DNA of 57,563 nucleotides from assembly GCF_900172235.1 (NCBI RefSeq), contig NZ_FWFQ01000023.1:1-57563 (forward strand). The letters are read 5' to 3'. This DNA comes from Pseudoruegeria aquimaris. GTDB lineage: Bacteria; Pseudomonadota; Alphaproteobacteria; Rhodobacterales; Rhodobacteraceae. Every line of letters begins with the position of its first letter. Within the stretch, counting starts at the first letter, position 1. Shown here one piece after another: positions 25,641-35,245 of this stretch. The translations under genes were made by a program, and so were the position numbers. The notes beneath the pieces were generated by a model. The model made no database searches and was not told where the DNA came from. It saw nothing but the letters and a program-made list of their open reading frames with translations.

Positions 25641-27071
25641 ATGAGCACGAAGCGCGAGCCGAGTTTCCGGGAATCCGTGGATCTGATGTTCAACCGGGCG
25701 GCGGGCCTGATGGATCTGGAGCCGGGGCTGGAAGAGAAGATCCGCGTGGTCAACGCCACCTATACCGTCCGTTTCGGGGTGCGGCTGCGGGGCGAGGTCA
25801 AGACGTTCACGGGCTATCGCTCCGTGCATTCCGAGCACATGGAGCCGGTGAAGGGCGGCATCCGCTACGCGCTGGGCGTCAACCAGGACGAGGTCGAGGC
25901 GCTCGCCGCCCTGATGACATATAAATGCGCCCTCGTGGAGGCGCCTTTCGGCGGCTCCAAGGGCGGGCTGTGCATCGATCCGCGCGAATACGAGCCCGAC
26001 GAACTGGAGCGCATCACCCGCCGCTTCGCCTACGAGCTGGCCAAGCGCGATCTGATCAACCCGAGCCAGAACGTCCCTGCGCCCGACATGGGCACCGGCG
26101 AGCGCGAGATGGCCTGGATCGCCGATCAATACGCCCGCATGAACACCACCGACATCAACGCCCGCGCCTGCGTCACCGGCAAGCCGCTGCACGCCGGCGG
26201 CATCTCGGGCCGGGTGGAGGCCACGGGCCGAGGCGTGCAATACGCCTTGCAGGAGTTCTTCCGCCACGAGGAAGACAAGGCGCAGGCCGGGCTTTCCGGC
26301 AAGCTCGACGGCAAGCGCGTGATCGTGCAGGGGTTGGGGAACGTGGGCTACCACGCCGCCAAGTTCCTGAGCCAGGAGGACGGCGCGAAAGTCATCGGCA
26401 TCATCGAGCGTGACGGTGCGCTCTACGATCCCGAAGGGCTCGATGTGGAGGCCATATCCGCCTACATCCGCAAGCACGGCGGGGTGAACATGTTCCCCGG
26501 GCCGCAATACATCAAGGACGGCGCCAAGCTTCTGGAAGAGGAATGCGACATCCTGATCCCGGCCGCGCTGGAGGGGGTGATCAACCTCGACAACGCCGCG
26601 CGCATCAAGGCGCCGCTCATCATCGAGGCCGCCAACGGCCCGATCACCGCCGGGGCGGACGAGATCCTGCGCAAGAAGGGTACCGTCATCATCCCCGATC
26701 TCTACGCCAACGCCGGCGGCGTGACGGTCTCCTATTTCGAATGGGTCAAGAACCTCTCCCACATCCGCTTCGGGCGAATGCAGCGCCGGCAGGAGGAAGC
26801 GCGCCACCAACTCCTGGTGGACGAGCTGGAGCGGCTGGACCGCTACCTGGGCGATGCGTGGTCGATGACGCCGAACTTCAAGGAGAAATACCTGCGTGGC
26901 GCCGACGAGCTGGAGCTCGTGCGCTCCGGGCTGGATGACACCATGCGCATTGCCTACCAGTCCATGCGCGAGGTCTGGCACAGCCGCCCCGAGGTGGAAG
27001 ACCTGCGCACCGCGGGGTTCATCGTCTCCATCGGGCGCGTGGCGAAGAGCTACGAGGCCAAGGGGCTGTAA
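25641..27071 (+). CDS. Glutamate dehydrogenase (Glu/Leu/Phe/Val dehydrogenase family)
   Basis: This 476-residue enzyme interconverts glutamate and 2-oxoglutarate plus ammonia. Substrate and catalytic lysines are K71 (PVKGGIRY), K95 (MTYKCALV) and K107 (GGSKGG), with the catalytic Asp in PAPDMGTG near 149. The NAD(P)-binding GLGNVG is at 231-236, and NAGGVTVSYFEWVKN is the family C-terminal signature. ATG 25641 follows GGGAGAA. It stands alone ahead of the sarcosine oxidase operon with a hairpin between; both serve amino-acid and methylamine nitrogen use. Confidence 0.93.
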   Translation: MSTKREPSFRESVDLMFNRAAGLMDLEPGLEEKIRVVNATYTVRFGVRLRGEVKTFTGYRSVHSEHMEPVKGGIRYALGVNQDEVEALAALMTYKCALVEAPFGGSKGGLCIDPREYEPDELERITRRFAYELAKRDLINPSQNVPAPDMGTGEREMAWIADQYARMNTTDINARACVTGKPLHAGGISGRVEATGRGVQYALQEFFRHEEDKAQAGLSGKLDGKRVIVQGLGNVGYHAAKFLSQEDGAKVIGIIERDGALYDPEGLDVEAISAYIRKHGGVNMFPGPQYIKDGAKLLEEECDILIPAALEGVINLDNAARIKAPLIIEAANGPITAGADEILRKKGTVIIPDLYANAGGVTVSYFEWVKNLSHIRFGRMQRRQEEARHQLLVDELERLDRYLGDAWSMTPNFKEKYLRGADELELVRSGLDDTMRIAYQSMREVWHSRPEVEDLRTAGFIVSIGRVAKSYEAKGL

Positions 27072-27091
27072 GGCTTCCTCCAAACCAATCC

Positions 27092-27122
27092 CCCTTTCGC
27101 GTCATTTTGCGTCGCGAAAGGG
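27092..27122 (+). terminator. Hairpin after glutamate dehydrogenase
   Basis: A perfect 10-bp stem (CCCTTTCGCG with CGCGAAAGGG) encloses an 11-base loop, 20 bases after the gdh stop. There is no T tract, so it may attenuate rather than end transcription into soxB. Confidence 0.5.
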
Positions 27123-27216
27123 CCAGCCGCTGTCGGCAAGGGGCTTTACCTCTGGCCCCAACCCGCGCCACCATCGCGGGGCAGGGTGCATGGGGTGCCC
27201 TTGGAGAGGGCAAGGC

Positions 27217-28470
27217 ATGCGATTTTCCGCCTGGCAGGTGCTGAAGGAAGGGCTCACCGGCAACAGGGGCTGGGGCGCCCACTGGCGCGATCCGGAGCCC
27301 AAGCCGGCCTATGACGTGATCATCATCGGCGGCGGCGGCCACGGGCTGGCCACGGCCTACTACCTCGCCAAGGAACATGGCATCACCAACGTGGCGGTGC
27401 TGGAAAAGGGCTACATCGGCGGCGGCAACGTCGGGCGCAACACCACCATCGTGCGCGCCAACTACGGGCTGCCGGGCAACTCCGAGTTCTATTCGCATTC
27501 GCTGAAGCTCTGGGAGGGGCTGGAGGCCGATCTCAACTACAACGTGATGCATTCCCAGCGCGGCATCATCAACCTGTTCCACTCCGACGGCGCCCGCGAC
27601 GCCGCCGCCCGGCGCGGAAACGCGATGATCAACCAGGGCGACGATGCCGTCCTGCTGGATCGCGAAGGCGTACGCGCCATGCTGCCCTTCCTCGACTACG
27701 ACAACATCCGCTTCCCCGTCTACGGCGGCCTCTACCACGCCCGCGGCGGCACCGCCCGCCATGATGCCGTGGCCTGGGGCTTTGCCCGTGGCGCGGACCG
27801 GCGCGGGGTGGACCTGATCCAGAACTGCGAGGTGACGGGGATCGACATCGAACAGGGCCGCGTCACCGGCGTGCAGACGACGCGCGGGGCCATCAAGGCC
27901 AAGAAGGTCGCCATGGTTGCCGCCGGGCGCTCAGGGCAGGTGGCGGCGATGGCCGGGATGCGCCTGCCGATCGAAAGCCACATCCTGCAGGCCTTCGTGA
28001 CCGAAGGGCTGAAACCCTGCCTCGATACCGTCGTCACCTTCGGCATGGGGCATTTCTACATCAGCCAGTCCGACAAGGGCGGGCTGGTGTTCGGCGGCGA
28101 TCTGGATTTCTACGCGTCCTATGCGGCGCGCGGGAACCTGCCGCAGGCCGAACACGTGATGGAAGCCGCGATGACGCTGATGCCGATGATCGGCAAGGCC
28201 CGCGTGCTGCGCAGCTGGGGCGGCATCATGGACATGTCCCCGGATGGCTCGCCCATCATCGACACCACCCACATCGACGGCCTCTTCCTCAACTGCGGCT
28301 GGTGCTACGGCGGCTTCAAGGCGGTGCCGGGCTCAGGGCATGTCACCGCCCACTTGATCGCCACCGGCCGCCCGCACGCGGCCGCCACGAAATACCGGCT
28401 CGACCGCTTCGCCACGGGCATCGGCCTGATGGACGAAGAAGGCACCGGCAGCCAGCACAACCTGCACTAG
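27217..28470 (+). CDS. soxB: Sarcosine oxidase subunit beta
   Basis: This 417-residue flavoprotein is the catalytic subunit of heterotetrameric sarcosine oxidase, which demethylates sarcosine to glycine and passes the methyl carbon to tetrahydrofolate. The FAD site is IIGGGGHGLATAYYLA (G38-G43). GLYHARGGTARHD includes His174, the position expected for covalent FMN. The C-terminal CGWCYGGFKAVPGSG is the family flavin-binding end. Start 27217 follows GGAGAGGG; in-frame sequence before it overlaps gdh. It is first in soxBDAG. Confidence 0.96.
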   Translation: MRFSAWQVLKEGLTGNRGWGAHWRDPEPKPAYDVIIIGGGGHGLATAYYLAKEHGITNVAVLEKGYIGGGNVGRNTTIVRANYGLPGNSEFYSHSLKLWEGLEADLNYNVMHSQRGIINLFHSDGARDAAARRGNAMINQGDDAVLLDREGVRAMLPFLDYDNIRFPVYGGLYHARGGTARHDAVAWGFARGADRRGVDLIQNCEVTGIDIEQGRVTGVQTTRGAIKAKKVAMVAAGRSGQVAAMAGMRLPIESHILQAFVTEGLKPCLDTVVTFGMGHFYISQSDKGGLVFGGDLDFYASYAARGNLPQAEHVMEAAMTLMPMIGKARVLRSWGGIMDMSPDGSPIIDTTHIDGLFLNCGWCYGGFKAVPGSGHVTAHLIATGRPHAAATKYRLDRFATGIGLMDEEGTGSQHNLH

Positions 28471-28482
28471 GGAGCACATGCC

Positions 28483-28767
28483 ATGAGGATCACCTGCCCC
28501 TATTGCGGCACCCGCGACCTGCGCGAATTCTCCTACCGCGGCGCGGCCAGCGATCTGGAGCGCCCCGATGCCGAGGCGCCGCCCGAGGAATGGCACGCCT
28601 ACCTGCATCTGCGCGACAACCCCGCCGGGGTGACCCGCGATCTCTGGTATCACGAGATGGGCTGCGCCAGCTGGCTCGTGGTGACGCGCAACACGGTGAC
28701 CCATGAGATCCTCGCCTGCGACCTCGCGCGCGACGTGGCGCTCAAGGCCCGGGAGGCGAAGCGATGA
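28483..28767 (+). CDS. soxD: Sarcosine oxidase subunit delta
   Basis: This 94-residue zinc-binding subunit has CPYCG at residues 5-9, then an acidic segment with H at 38 and YHEMGCASWLVVTRNTVTHE near 56-75, which gives the remaining ligands. The length is typical. It starts 12 bases after soxB and its stop overlaps the soxA start (ATG 28764). Confidence 0.94.
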   Translation: MRITCPYCGTRDLREFSYRGAASDLERPDAEAPPEEWHAYLHLRDNPAGVTRDLWYHEMGCASWLVVTRNTVTHEILACDLARDVALKAREAKR

Positions 28768-31694
28768 GGATCGACGGCGCGGGCCTGATCAACCGCAACA
28801 AACCGGTGACCTTCAGTTTCGATGGCCGTAGCTACCAAGGCTTCGAGGGCGACACGCTGGCCTCCGCGCTGCTGGCAAACGGCGTGCGGCTGATGGGGCG
28901 CAGCTTCAAGTATCACCGCCCGCGTGGCGTGTTCACGGCCGGGTCCGAGGAGCCCAACGCGCTGATGACAGTCGGGCGCGGCGCGGCGCAGACGCCCAAC
29001 GTGCGCGCCACGGTGCAGGAGATCTACGAAGGGCTTGAGGCCCGCAGCCAGAACCGCTGGCCCTCGCTCTCGGCTGATCTGCTTTCGGTGAATGATCTGC
29101 TCTCCCCCTTCCTCGGTGCGGGTTTCTACTACAAGACCTTCATGTGGCCGCGCAGCTTCTGGGAAAAGCTCTACGAGCCGGTGATCCGCCGCGCCGCCGG
29201 GCTCGGGGCGCTTTCGGGCGCGCCTGACACCGCGCGCTACGATCGCGCCTATGCCTTCTGCGATCTGCTGGTGGTCGGCTCCGGCCCCTCGGGGCTGATG
29301 GCCGCGCTCACGGCCGCGCGTGCCGGGGCCGATGTCATCCTCTGCGAGGAAGACAGCGCCTTCGGCGGGCGACTCAACTCCGAGGCCGAGGAGATCGACG
29401 GCGCGCCTGCGCGGGATTGGGTGCAGGCCGTGCTGGCGGAGCTGGACAGCCTGCCCAACGTGCGGCTGATGAAGCGCACCACGGTGACCGGGGCCTACGA
29501 CCAGGGCACCTACGGCGCGCTGCAGCGCGTCGCCCTGCACATGGCCGATCCGGGCGATCGCCCGCTGGAGACCTTCTGGCACATCGCCGCGAAAGCCTGC
29601 GTGCTGGCCGCCGGCGCGCTGGAGCGCCCCATCGCCTTCCCGATGAACGACCGCCCCGGCGTGATGATGGCCAGTGCGCTTCGCAGCTACCTGCACCGCT
29701 TCAACGTCGCCCCCGGCAAGCGCGTGGCCGTCTTCGGCAACAACGACGGCGCCCGTCAGACAGCCGAGGATCTGCGCGCCGCCGGCGTCGAAGTGGCCGC
29801 GCTCGTCGACAGCCGGCCTGAGGCCGAACTGCCGGTGGGGTTCAACGCCTTCAAGGGCGCGCAGGTCATCCACACCAAGGGCTACATGGGGCTGAAATCC
29901 ATCACCGTCTCCACCGGAAGCCGCGAAGAGGTGATCGAGGCCGATTGCCTCGCCGTCTCCGGCGGCTGGAACCCGACGCTGCACCTCACCTGCCACATGG
30001 GCGCGCGGCCCGTCTGGGATGAAACGCTGGCCGCCTTCCTGCCGGCGGAGAAATCCGTGCCCGGCATGATCCCGGCGGGCGCTGCCAAGGGCATCTTCTC
30101 CACCGCCGGATGCCTCGCCGATGGCCAGCGCGCCGCGAAAGAAGCGCTCAAGGCGCTGGGGCTCAAGGCAAAGGCAAGCGATCTGCCAGCGGCCTCGGAT
30201 GCGCCCTACAGCGTCGCGCCGCTCTGGCAGGTGCCCGGCAAGGGCCGCGCCTGGCTCGATTTCCAGAATGACGTCACCGTGAAAGACGTGAAGCAGGCGG
30301 CGCAGGAGAACTTCCGCTCCGTCGAGCACATGAAGCGCTACACCACGCAGGGCATGGCCACCGACCAGGGCAAGAACAGCAACGTCGGCGCGCTCGCCGT
30401 GCTGGCCGACGCCACCGGGCGCGGCATCCCCGAAACCGGCACCACCACCTTCCGCCCGCCCTTCGCGCCGGTCTCCATCGCCGCGATGGGGGCGGGCGCG
30501 CGCGGCAAGGGCTTCGCGCCGGAGCGCTTTACCACCTCCCATGCCGCAAACATCGCCCGCGGCGCGCCGATGATCGAGGCCGGACTCTGGTATCGCCCGT
30601 CCTACTTCCCGCGTCCGGGCGATGCCGGCTGGCAGGAGGCCTGCAACCGCGAGGTGGGCTTCGTGCGCAACGCGGTGGGCGTCTGCGATGTCTCCACGCT
30701 GGGCAAGATCGACATCCAGGGCCCGGATGCGGCGGCCTTCCTCGATTTCGTCTACTGCAACACCTTCTCCACCCTGAAAGAAGGCCGGGTGCGCTACGGC
30801 TTGATGCTGCGTGAGGACGGCCACGTGATGGACGACGGCACCTGCGCGCGGCTGGGTGAAACCCACTACCTGATGACGACGACCACCGCGGCGGCGGGGC
30901 AGGTGATGAAGCACCTCGAATTCGTCTCCCAGGCTTTGCGCCCGGAGCTGGATGTCAGCTTCACCTCCGTCACCGAGCATTGGGCGCAGTTCGCGGTGGC
31001 CGGGCCGAAATCCCGTGCCTTGCTGGACAGCCTGCTGGATGCCCCGGTGGACGAAAGCGCTTTCCCCTTCATGGGCTGCGGCGCCGTCACCGTGGCCGGG
31101 GTGCCCGCGCGGCTCTTCCGCATCTCCTTCTCGGGCGAACACGCCTACGAGATCGCCGTGCCCGCCCGCTACGGCGCCGCGCTCTACGGCGATCTGGTGG
31201 CCCGCGCCGAGGTGCTGGGCGGGGGCGCCTACGGGATGGAGGCGCTCAACGTGCTGCGCATCGAGAAGGGCTTCATCACCCACGCCGAGATCCACGGCCG
31301 CACCACCGCCTTCGACATCGGCATGGGGCGGATGGTTTCGGCCCGGAAGGATTGCATCGGCAAGGCCGCCTCCCGCCGCGAAGGGCTTTCAGGGCCGGAG
31401 CGCGAGCAACTCGTCGGCCTGAGGCCGGTGCTGCCGGAGGGCCGCCTGCCTGCCGGCGCGCATCTCTTCTCCGAGAACCGGCCGCCCACGCGGGAGAACA
31501 GCGAAGGCTACGTGACCTCGACCTGTTTCTCGCCGAGCCTCGGCCACGAGATCGCACTGGGCTTCCTGAAGAACGGGCCGCTGCGCCGCGGTGAGGTGGT
31601 GAAGCTCGTGGACCACCTGCGCGGGGTCGAGACCCTCTGCACCGTCTGCGACCCGGTGTTCATCGACCCAGACGGAGGACGGATGCGTGGCTGA
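28764..31694 (+). CDS. soxA: Sarcosine oxidase subunit alpha
   Basis: This 976-residue multidomain subunit opens with a ferredoxin-like domain (residues 1-90, GRSFKYHRPRGVFTAG). An NAD/FAD-binding domain follows with GSGPSG at 172-177. A C-terminal GcvT-like aminomethyltransferase domain (about 580-970) has DVSTLGKIDIQGPDAAAFL and FSGEHAYEIAVPARYG, and it delivers the one-carbon unit to tetrahydrofolate. It overlaps soxD by 4 bases and soxG by 8 bases. Folate genes (folD, purU, glyA), often next to sox operons, are not in the window. Confidence 0.96.
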   Translation: MRIDGAGLINRNKPVTFSFDGRSYQGFEGDTLASALLANGVRLMGRSFKYHRPRGVFTAGSEEPNALMTVGRGAAQTPNVRATVQEIYEGLEARSQNRWPSLSADLLSVNDLLSPFLGAGFYYKTFMWPRSFWEKLYEPVIRRAAGLGALSGAPDTARYDRAYAFCDLLVVGSGPSGLMAALTAARAGADVILCEEDSAFGGRLNSEAEEIDGAPARDWVQAVLAELDSLPNVRLMKRTTVTGAYDQGTYGALQRVALHMADPGDRPLETFWHIAAKACVLAAGALERPIAFPMNDRPGVMMASALRSYLHRFNVAPGKRVAVFGNNDGARQTAEDLRAAGVEVAALVDSRPEAELPVGFNAFKGAQVIHTKGYMGLKSITVSTGSREEVIEADCLAVSGGWNPTLHLTCHMGARPVWDETLAAFLPAEKSVPGMIPAGAAKGIFSTAGCLADGQRAAKEALKALGLKAKASDLPAASDAPYSVAPLWQVPGKGRAWLDFQNDVTVKDVKQAAQENFRSVEHMKRYTTQGMATDQGKNSNVGALAVLADATGRGIPETGTTTFRPPFAPVSIAAMGAGARGKGFAPERFTTSHAANIARGAPMIEAGLWYRPSYFPRPGDAGWQEACNREVGFVRNAVGVCDVSTLGKIDIQGPDAAAFLDFVYCNTFSTLKEGRVRYGLMLREDGHVMDDGTCARLGETHYLMTTTTAAAGQVMKHLEFVSQALRPELDVSFTSVTEHWAQFAVAGPKSRALLDSLLDAPVDESAFPFMGCGAVTVAGVPARLFRISFSGEHAYEIAVPARYGAALYGDLVARAEVLGGGAYGMEALNVLRIEKGFITHAEIHGRTTAFDIGMGRMVSARKDCIGKAASRREGLSGPEREQLVGLRPVLPEGRLPAGAHLFSENRPPTRENSEGYVTSTCFSPSLGHEIALGFLKNGPLRRGEVVKLVDHLRGVETLCTVCDPVFIDPDGGRMRG

Positions 31695-32232
31695 ACTGAT
31701 CGCTAAAACCCCCTGCGCCGGGCTGCTGCCGGTGCGCCACGGGGGCCTGAGCCTCACCGAATGCGCCCCCACGGCGATCCACCATCTCGCCGCCTACCGC
31801 GGCGCCGCGCAGCTGGGCGTGGCGCTCGAAAAGGCGCACGGGCTGGGATGGCCGGCGCCGGGCCGCTCCACGGGTGCTGCCTCCGCGCGCGCGCTCTGGT
31901 TCGGCCCCGACCAGGCCCTGCTGCTGGGGCCGATGCCGGTGGCCGCGCTCGCCCGCCACTGCGCCCTGACCGATCAGAGCGACGGCTGGGCCCACGTCTG
32001 CCTGTCCGGCCCCGGCGCGGAAGAGGTGCTGGCCCGGCTCGTTCCGGTGGATCTGCGCGCCGGTGCCTTCCCCGAAGGGGCCGTTGCGCGCACGGCGCTT
32101 TTCCACATGAGCGCGCTGATCACCCGCACGGGCGCGGAAAGCTTCGAGATCTTCGCCTTTCGCTCCATGGCGCGGACGCTGGTGCACGATGTCTCGGAAG
32201 CCATGAAAAGCGTGGTGGCGCAGCGCGGCTGA
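31687..32232 (+). CDS. soxG: Sarcosine oxidase subunit gamma
   Basis: This 181-residue small subunit has a GcvT-related fold. It starts at GTG 31687, inside the end of soxA, with GGAGGA at the right distance. Recognisable segments are [15 protein letters not shown] near 61-75, [29 protein letters not shown] near 97-125, and the closing [16 protein letters not shown]. Subunit gamma helps assemble the tetramer; its exact role is unclear. It ends the operon and is followed by two hairpins. Confidence 0.92.
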   Translation: MAELIAKTPCAGLLPVRHGGLSLTECAPTAIHHLAAYRGAAQLGVALEKAHGLGWPAPGRSTGAASARALWFGPDQALLLGPMPVAALARHCALTDQSDGWAHVCLSGPGAEEVLARLVPVDLRAGAFPEGAVARTALFHMSALITRTGAESFEIFAFRSMARTLVHDVSEAMKSVVAQRG

Positions 32233-32235
32233 AAC

Positions 32236-32281
32236 GCCCGACATCGTCGGGCAGCGCCCGCCCCGCCCCACGGGCGGGCGC
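32236..32281 (+). terminator. Two hairpins ending the sarcosine oxidase operon
   Basis: The first is GCCCGAC-ATC-GTCGGGC (32236-32252). The second is a 10-bp perfect stem GCGCCCGCCC with GGGCGGGCGC (32254-32281) followed by TTCGCTTCC. Both follow directly after soxG. Confidence 0.6.
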
Positions 32282-32353
32282 TTCGCTTCCGCCCCGGAGC
32301 GGGCGCCGCCCTCGACGAGAGCGCAGGCGACGCAACGCCCTTGTTTTCCGTGC

Positions 32354-32382
32354 TTGACCAGCGGTCAAATCCACATCATATG
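32354..32382 (+). promoter_or_regulatory. TTGACC-AGC-GGTCAA palindrome, candidate lepA promoter/operator
   Basis: A perfect 6+6 inverted repeat lies at 32354-32368. TTGACC would serve as a -35 box and CATATG (32377-32382, 17-base spacing, weak match) as a -10. The lepA ATG is at 32390, so the transcript would have almost no leader. TetR-type regulators often use this kind of palindrome, but no regulator gene is adjacent. Confidence 0.35.
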
Positions 32383-32389
32383 CCGAGCC

Positions 32390-34189
32390 ATGACCGATCT
32401 CGCCAAAATCCGCAATTTCTCCATCGTCGCCCATATCGACCACGGGAAATCCACGCTCGCAGACCGCCTGATCCAGGAAACCGGCACCGTCCAGGACCGA
32501 GACATGAAGGAGCAGCTGCTCGACGCGATGGACATCGAACGTGAGCGCGGGATCACCATCAAGGCCAACACCGTGCGCATCGACTACGTGGCCGATGACG
32601 GCGAAGCCTACGTGCTGAACCTGATCGACACCCCCGGACACGTCGATTTCGCCTACGAGGTCTCCCGCTCCATGCAGGCCGTCGAAGGCTCGCTGCTGGT
32701 GGTGGACTCCACCCAGGGCGTCGAGGCGCAGACGCTGGCCAACGTCTACCAGGCCATCGAGGCCGACCACGAGATCGTGCCGGTGCTCAACAAGATCGAC
32801 CTGCCGGCCTCCGACTGCGATCGCGTCGCCGAGCAGATCGAGGACGTGATCGGCATCGACGCCTCCGACGCCATCCACGTGTCCGCGAAGACGGGTGTCG
32901 GCATTCACGAGACGCTGGAAGCCATCGTCAACCGCCTGCCCGCCCCCAAGGGTGACCGCGACGCGCCGCTCAAGGCGATGCTGGTGGACAGCTGGTATGA
33001 CGCCTACCTCGGCGTGATCGTTCTGGTGCGCATCGTCGACGGCGTGCTGAAGAAGGGCGACCGGATCCGCATGATGTCCACCAATGCCGTCTACCCGGTG
33101 GAGCGCATCGGCGTCTTCCGCCCGGCGATGCAGGTGATCGACGAGCTGGGGCCGGGCGAGATCGGCTTTCTCACCGCCTCCATCAAGCAGGTGCGCGATA
33201 CCCGCGTGGGCGATACGATCACCCACGAGAAGAAGGGCTGTGAAAAGCCGCTGCCGGGCTTCAAGCCGGCCCAGCCGGTGGTGTTCTGCGGGCTCTTCCC
33301 CGTGGACAACGCCGAGTTCGAGGATCTGCGCACAGCCATCGAGAAGCTTTCGCTCAACGATGCTTCCTTTTCGTCGGAAATGGAGACTTCTGCCGCCTTG
33401 GGCTTCGGTTTCCGCTGCGGCTTCCTTGGCCTGCTGCACCTTGAAGTGATCCGCGACCGGCTGGAACGCGAATACGGCATCGAACTGATCACCACGGCGC
33501 CGAGCGTCGTCTACCACGTGCACATGCGCGACGGCGAAGTGCGCGAGCTGCACAACCCGGCCGACATGCCCGATCTGACCCATGTCGACCACATCGAGGA
33601 GCCGCGCATCAAGGCGACGATCCTCGTGCCCGACGAATATCTCGGTGACGTGCTCAAGCTCTGCCAGGATCGCCGCGGCATCCAGCTTGATCTCACCTAC
33701 GCCGGCAGCCGCGCCATGGTCGTCTACGACCTGCCGCTCAACGAGGTGGTGTTCGATTTCTATGATCGCCTGAAATCGGTAACGAAGGGTTACGCCAGCT
33801 TCGACTACCAGATGATCGGCTACCGCGAGGATCACCTCGTGAAGATGCAGATCCTCGTCAACGAAGAGCCGGTGGATGCGCTCTCCGTCATGGTCCACCG
33901 CGACCGGGCCGAAACCCGTGGCCGCGCCATGGTGGAGAAGCTGAAGGAGCTGATCCCGCGCCACATGTTCAAGATCCCGATCCAGGCCGCCGTGGGCGGG
34001 CGCGTCGTGGCGCGCGAAACGCTCTCGGCCATGCGCAAGGACGTGACGGCGAAATGCTACGGCGGCGACGCCACCCGGAAGCGCAAGCTGCTGGACAAGC
34101 AGAAGGCCGGCAAGAAGAAGATGCGCCAGTTCGGCAAGGTGGAGATCCCGCAGCAGGCGTTCATCTCCGCGCTGAAGATGGACGACTGA
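32390..34189 (+). CDS. lepA: Elongation factor 4 (LepA), ribosome back-translocase GTPase
   Basis: This 599-residue translational GTPase has G1 AHIDHGKS (14-21), the switch region [10 protein letters not shown]3 DTPGH, G4 NKID and G5 SAKTG. The LepA-specific C-terminal domain ends [20 protein letters not shown] split with [16 protein letters not shown], as in all LepA. It acts on stalled or mistranslocated ribosomes and in 30S biogenesis. ATG 32390 begins [15 protein letters not shown]; an upstream in-frame start would run through the palindrome. A strong terminator follows. Confidence 0.98.
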   Translation: MTDLAKIRNFSIVAHIDHGKSTLADRLIQETGTVQDRDMKEQLLDAMDIERERGITIKANTVRIDYVADDGEAYVLNLIDTPGHVDFAYEVSRSMQAVEGSLLVVDSTQGVEAQTLANVYQAIEADHEIVPVLNKIDLPASDCDRVAEQIEDVIGIDASDAIHVSAKTGVGIHETLEAIVNRLPAPKGDRDAPLKAMLVDSWYDAYLGVIVLVRIVDGVLKKGDRIRMMSTNAVYPVERIGVFRPAMQVIDELGPGEIGFLTASIKQVRDTRVGDTITHEKKGCEKPLPGFKPAQPVVFCGLFPVDNAEFEDLRTAIEKLSLNDASFSSEMETSAALGFGFRCGFLGLLHLEVIRDRLEREYGIELITTAPSVVYHVHMRDGEVRELHNPADMPDLTHVDHIEEPRIKATILVPDEYLGDVLKLCQDRRGIQLDLTYAGSRAMVVYDLPLNEVVFDFYDRLKSVTKGYASFDYQMIGYREDHLVKMQILVNEEPVDALSVMVHRDRAETRGRAMVEKLKELIPRHMFKIPIQAAVGGRVVARETLSAMRKDVTAKCYGGDATRKRKLLDKQKAGKKKMRQFGKVEIPQQAFISALKMDD

Positions 34190-34194
34190 CGGGC

Positions 34195-34221
34195 AAAGGG
34201 CGGGGTTTTCCCGCCCTTTTT
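34195..34221 (+). terminator. Rho-independent terminator of lepA
   Basis: A 7-bp GC stem (GGGCGGG with CCCGCCC), extended by AAA/TTT, has a 5-base loop and is followed by TTTTT. It is six bases after the lepA stop. Confidence 0.85.
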
Positions 34222-34249
34222 CCTTTCAAGAGTCCCGGTTTCGGGCCGC

Positions 34250-34387
34250 CTAGAATTTCTGCTGCATCTTCGCGGCTTCGCGCGTGATGGTGCTGCCGGC
34301 GCTTTCCAGATCCTTGCCCGCACCCTTCACGGTTTCGCAGGCGGTCAGCATCAGCAGGGCGGCAATCAGGGCGGTCAGGCGGAGCAT
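34250..34387 (-). CDS. Entericidin A/B-like small lipoprotein
   Basis: This 45-residue lipoprotein has signal MLRLTALIAALLMLTAC with lipobox LTAC (Cys17). It is followed by ETVKGAGKDLESAGSTI, the entericidin pattern of a short amphipathic peptide. E. coli entericidins are envelope lipoproteins tied to stress-induced lysis; in alphaproteobacteria the role is unknown. The gene is monocistronic and converges on lepA across its terminator. Confidence 0.85.
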   Translation of the reverse strand: MLRLTALIAALLMLTACETVKGAGKDLESAGSTITREAAKMQQKF

Positions 34388-34540
34388 TGTCTGTCTCTTT
34401 GTTGGTTGGACGGCAGGTACTCTAATCCGGTTGCGCGACCTGCGCCAGAGGGCCGGCCCCGACAGGCAATGGCTTGCCAGTTGGCCGTTGCCGGTTCTAG
34501 GATTTCTGCGCCGTTCCCGCATTGCCCTCAGGAGAGCCCC

Positions 34541-34933
34541 ATGCCCGTGACCGCCGCCGATCTCGTCGCAGCCGCAAACGCCGTCGTGCCCCGCATCAGC
34601 CAGACCGAGGCGGCCGAGAAAATCGCCGCCGGCGCGCTTCTGCTGGATGTCCGCGATGCCCCTGAACTGGAGGCCAGCGGCCGCGCGCAGGGCTCCCATC
34701 ATGTTCCGCGCGGGATGCTGGAATTCCGGGCCGACCCGGCCAGCCCCTTCCACGATCCCGAACTGCGCCCCGATCGCCCGGTGGTGCTGCACTGCGCCTC
34801 CGGCGGCCGCGCGGCGCTGGCCGGCAAGCTCTTGAAGGACATGGGCTACGGCGAGGTCTACAACCTCGGCGGCTTCAAGGATTGGGTCGAGGGCGGCGGA
34901 GCCGTCGTCGAGCCGGTGGACAAGGGCATGTAG
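34541..34933 (+). CDS. Rhodanese-like domain protein
   Basis: This 130-residue single-domain rhodanese has the CH2A-like LLLDVRDAPELEASGRAQGS at 33-52 and the active-site loop HCASGGRA with Cys85. The C-terminal LKDMGYGEVYNLGGFKDW is typical. It should transfer sulfane sulfur or act as a persulfide carrier; no partner gene is next to it. CAGGAGAG precedes ATG 34541, which removes a 45-codon upstream extension without an RBS. Confidence 0.88.
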   Translation: MPVTAADLVAAANAVVPRISQTEAAEKIAAGALLLDVRDAPELEASGRAQGSHHVPRGMLEFRADPASPFHDPELRPDRPVVLHCASGGRAALAGKLLKDMGYGEVYNLGGFKDWVEGGGAVVEPVDKGM

Positions 34934-34936
34934 CCG

Positions 34937-35173
34937 TTACTTCCGGTAGTGGGTCGGCACGATGATCAGCGCCCCGATGGAGGCGACGATGGCGTTCAGC
35001 CCCGGTGAGCCGAAGCTGAGGCCGAACATGATCCGCACGAAGTAGAACAGCAGCGCCCCGCCAAGGCAGATGATGATCGAAGGCAGGTAGCCGTTGTGGG
35101 TGAAGCCGGTGCGCTCGGTGACGTAGCCAACGAGCCCCGCGATCACGAGGGTGCCGAAAAGGGTGAGAAACAT
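34937..35173 (-). CDS. Small YeaQ/GlsB-like membrane protein
   Basis: This 78-residue protein has three hydrophobic segments (about 2-18, 31-50, 58-72) with Gly-rich turns (GLVGYVTERTGF, CLGGALLFYF). This resembles the GlsB/YeaQ/YmgE (transglycosylase-associated) family, although the hallmark GWLAG motif is diverged. Function is unknown. It converges with the rhodanese gene, with 3 bases between the stops. Confidence 0.6.
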   Translation of the reverse strand: MFLTLFGTLVIAGLVGYVTERTGFTHNGYLPSIIICLGGALLFYFVRIMFGLSFGSPGLNAIVASIGALIIVPTHYRK

Positions 35174-35245
35174 CGCCGCTCCTGTCTGCTCGGGGCTTTC
35201 CAGTCATGGCCGGGTGGACGGGGGCGAGTCAACCATCCGGCGCGC

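Noticed and set aside
28650-31295. 881-codon minus-strand frame opposite soxA
   Set aside because: Antisense shadow; soxA on the plus strand has all family domains.
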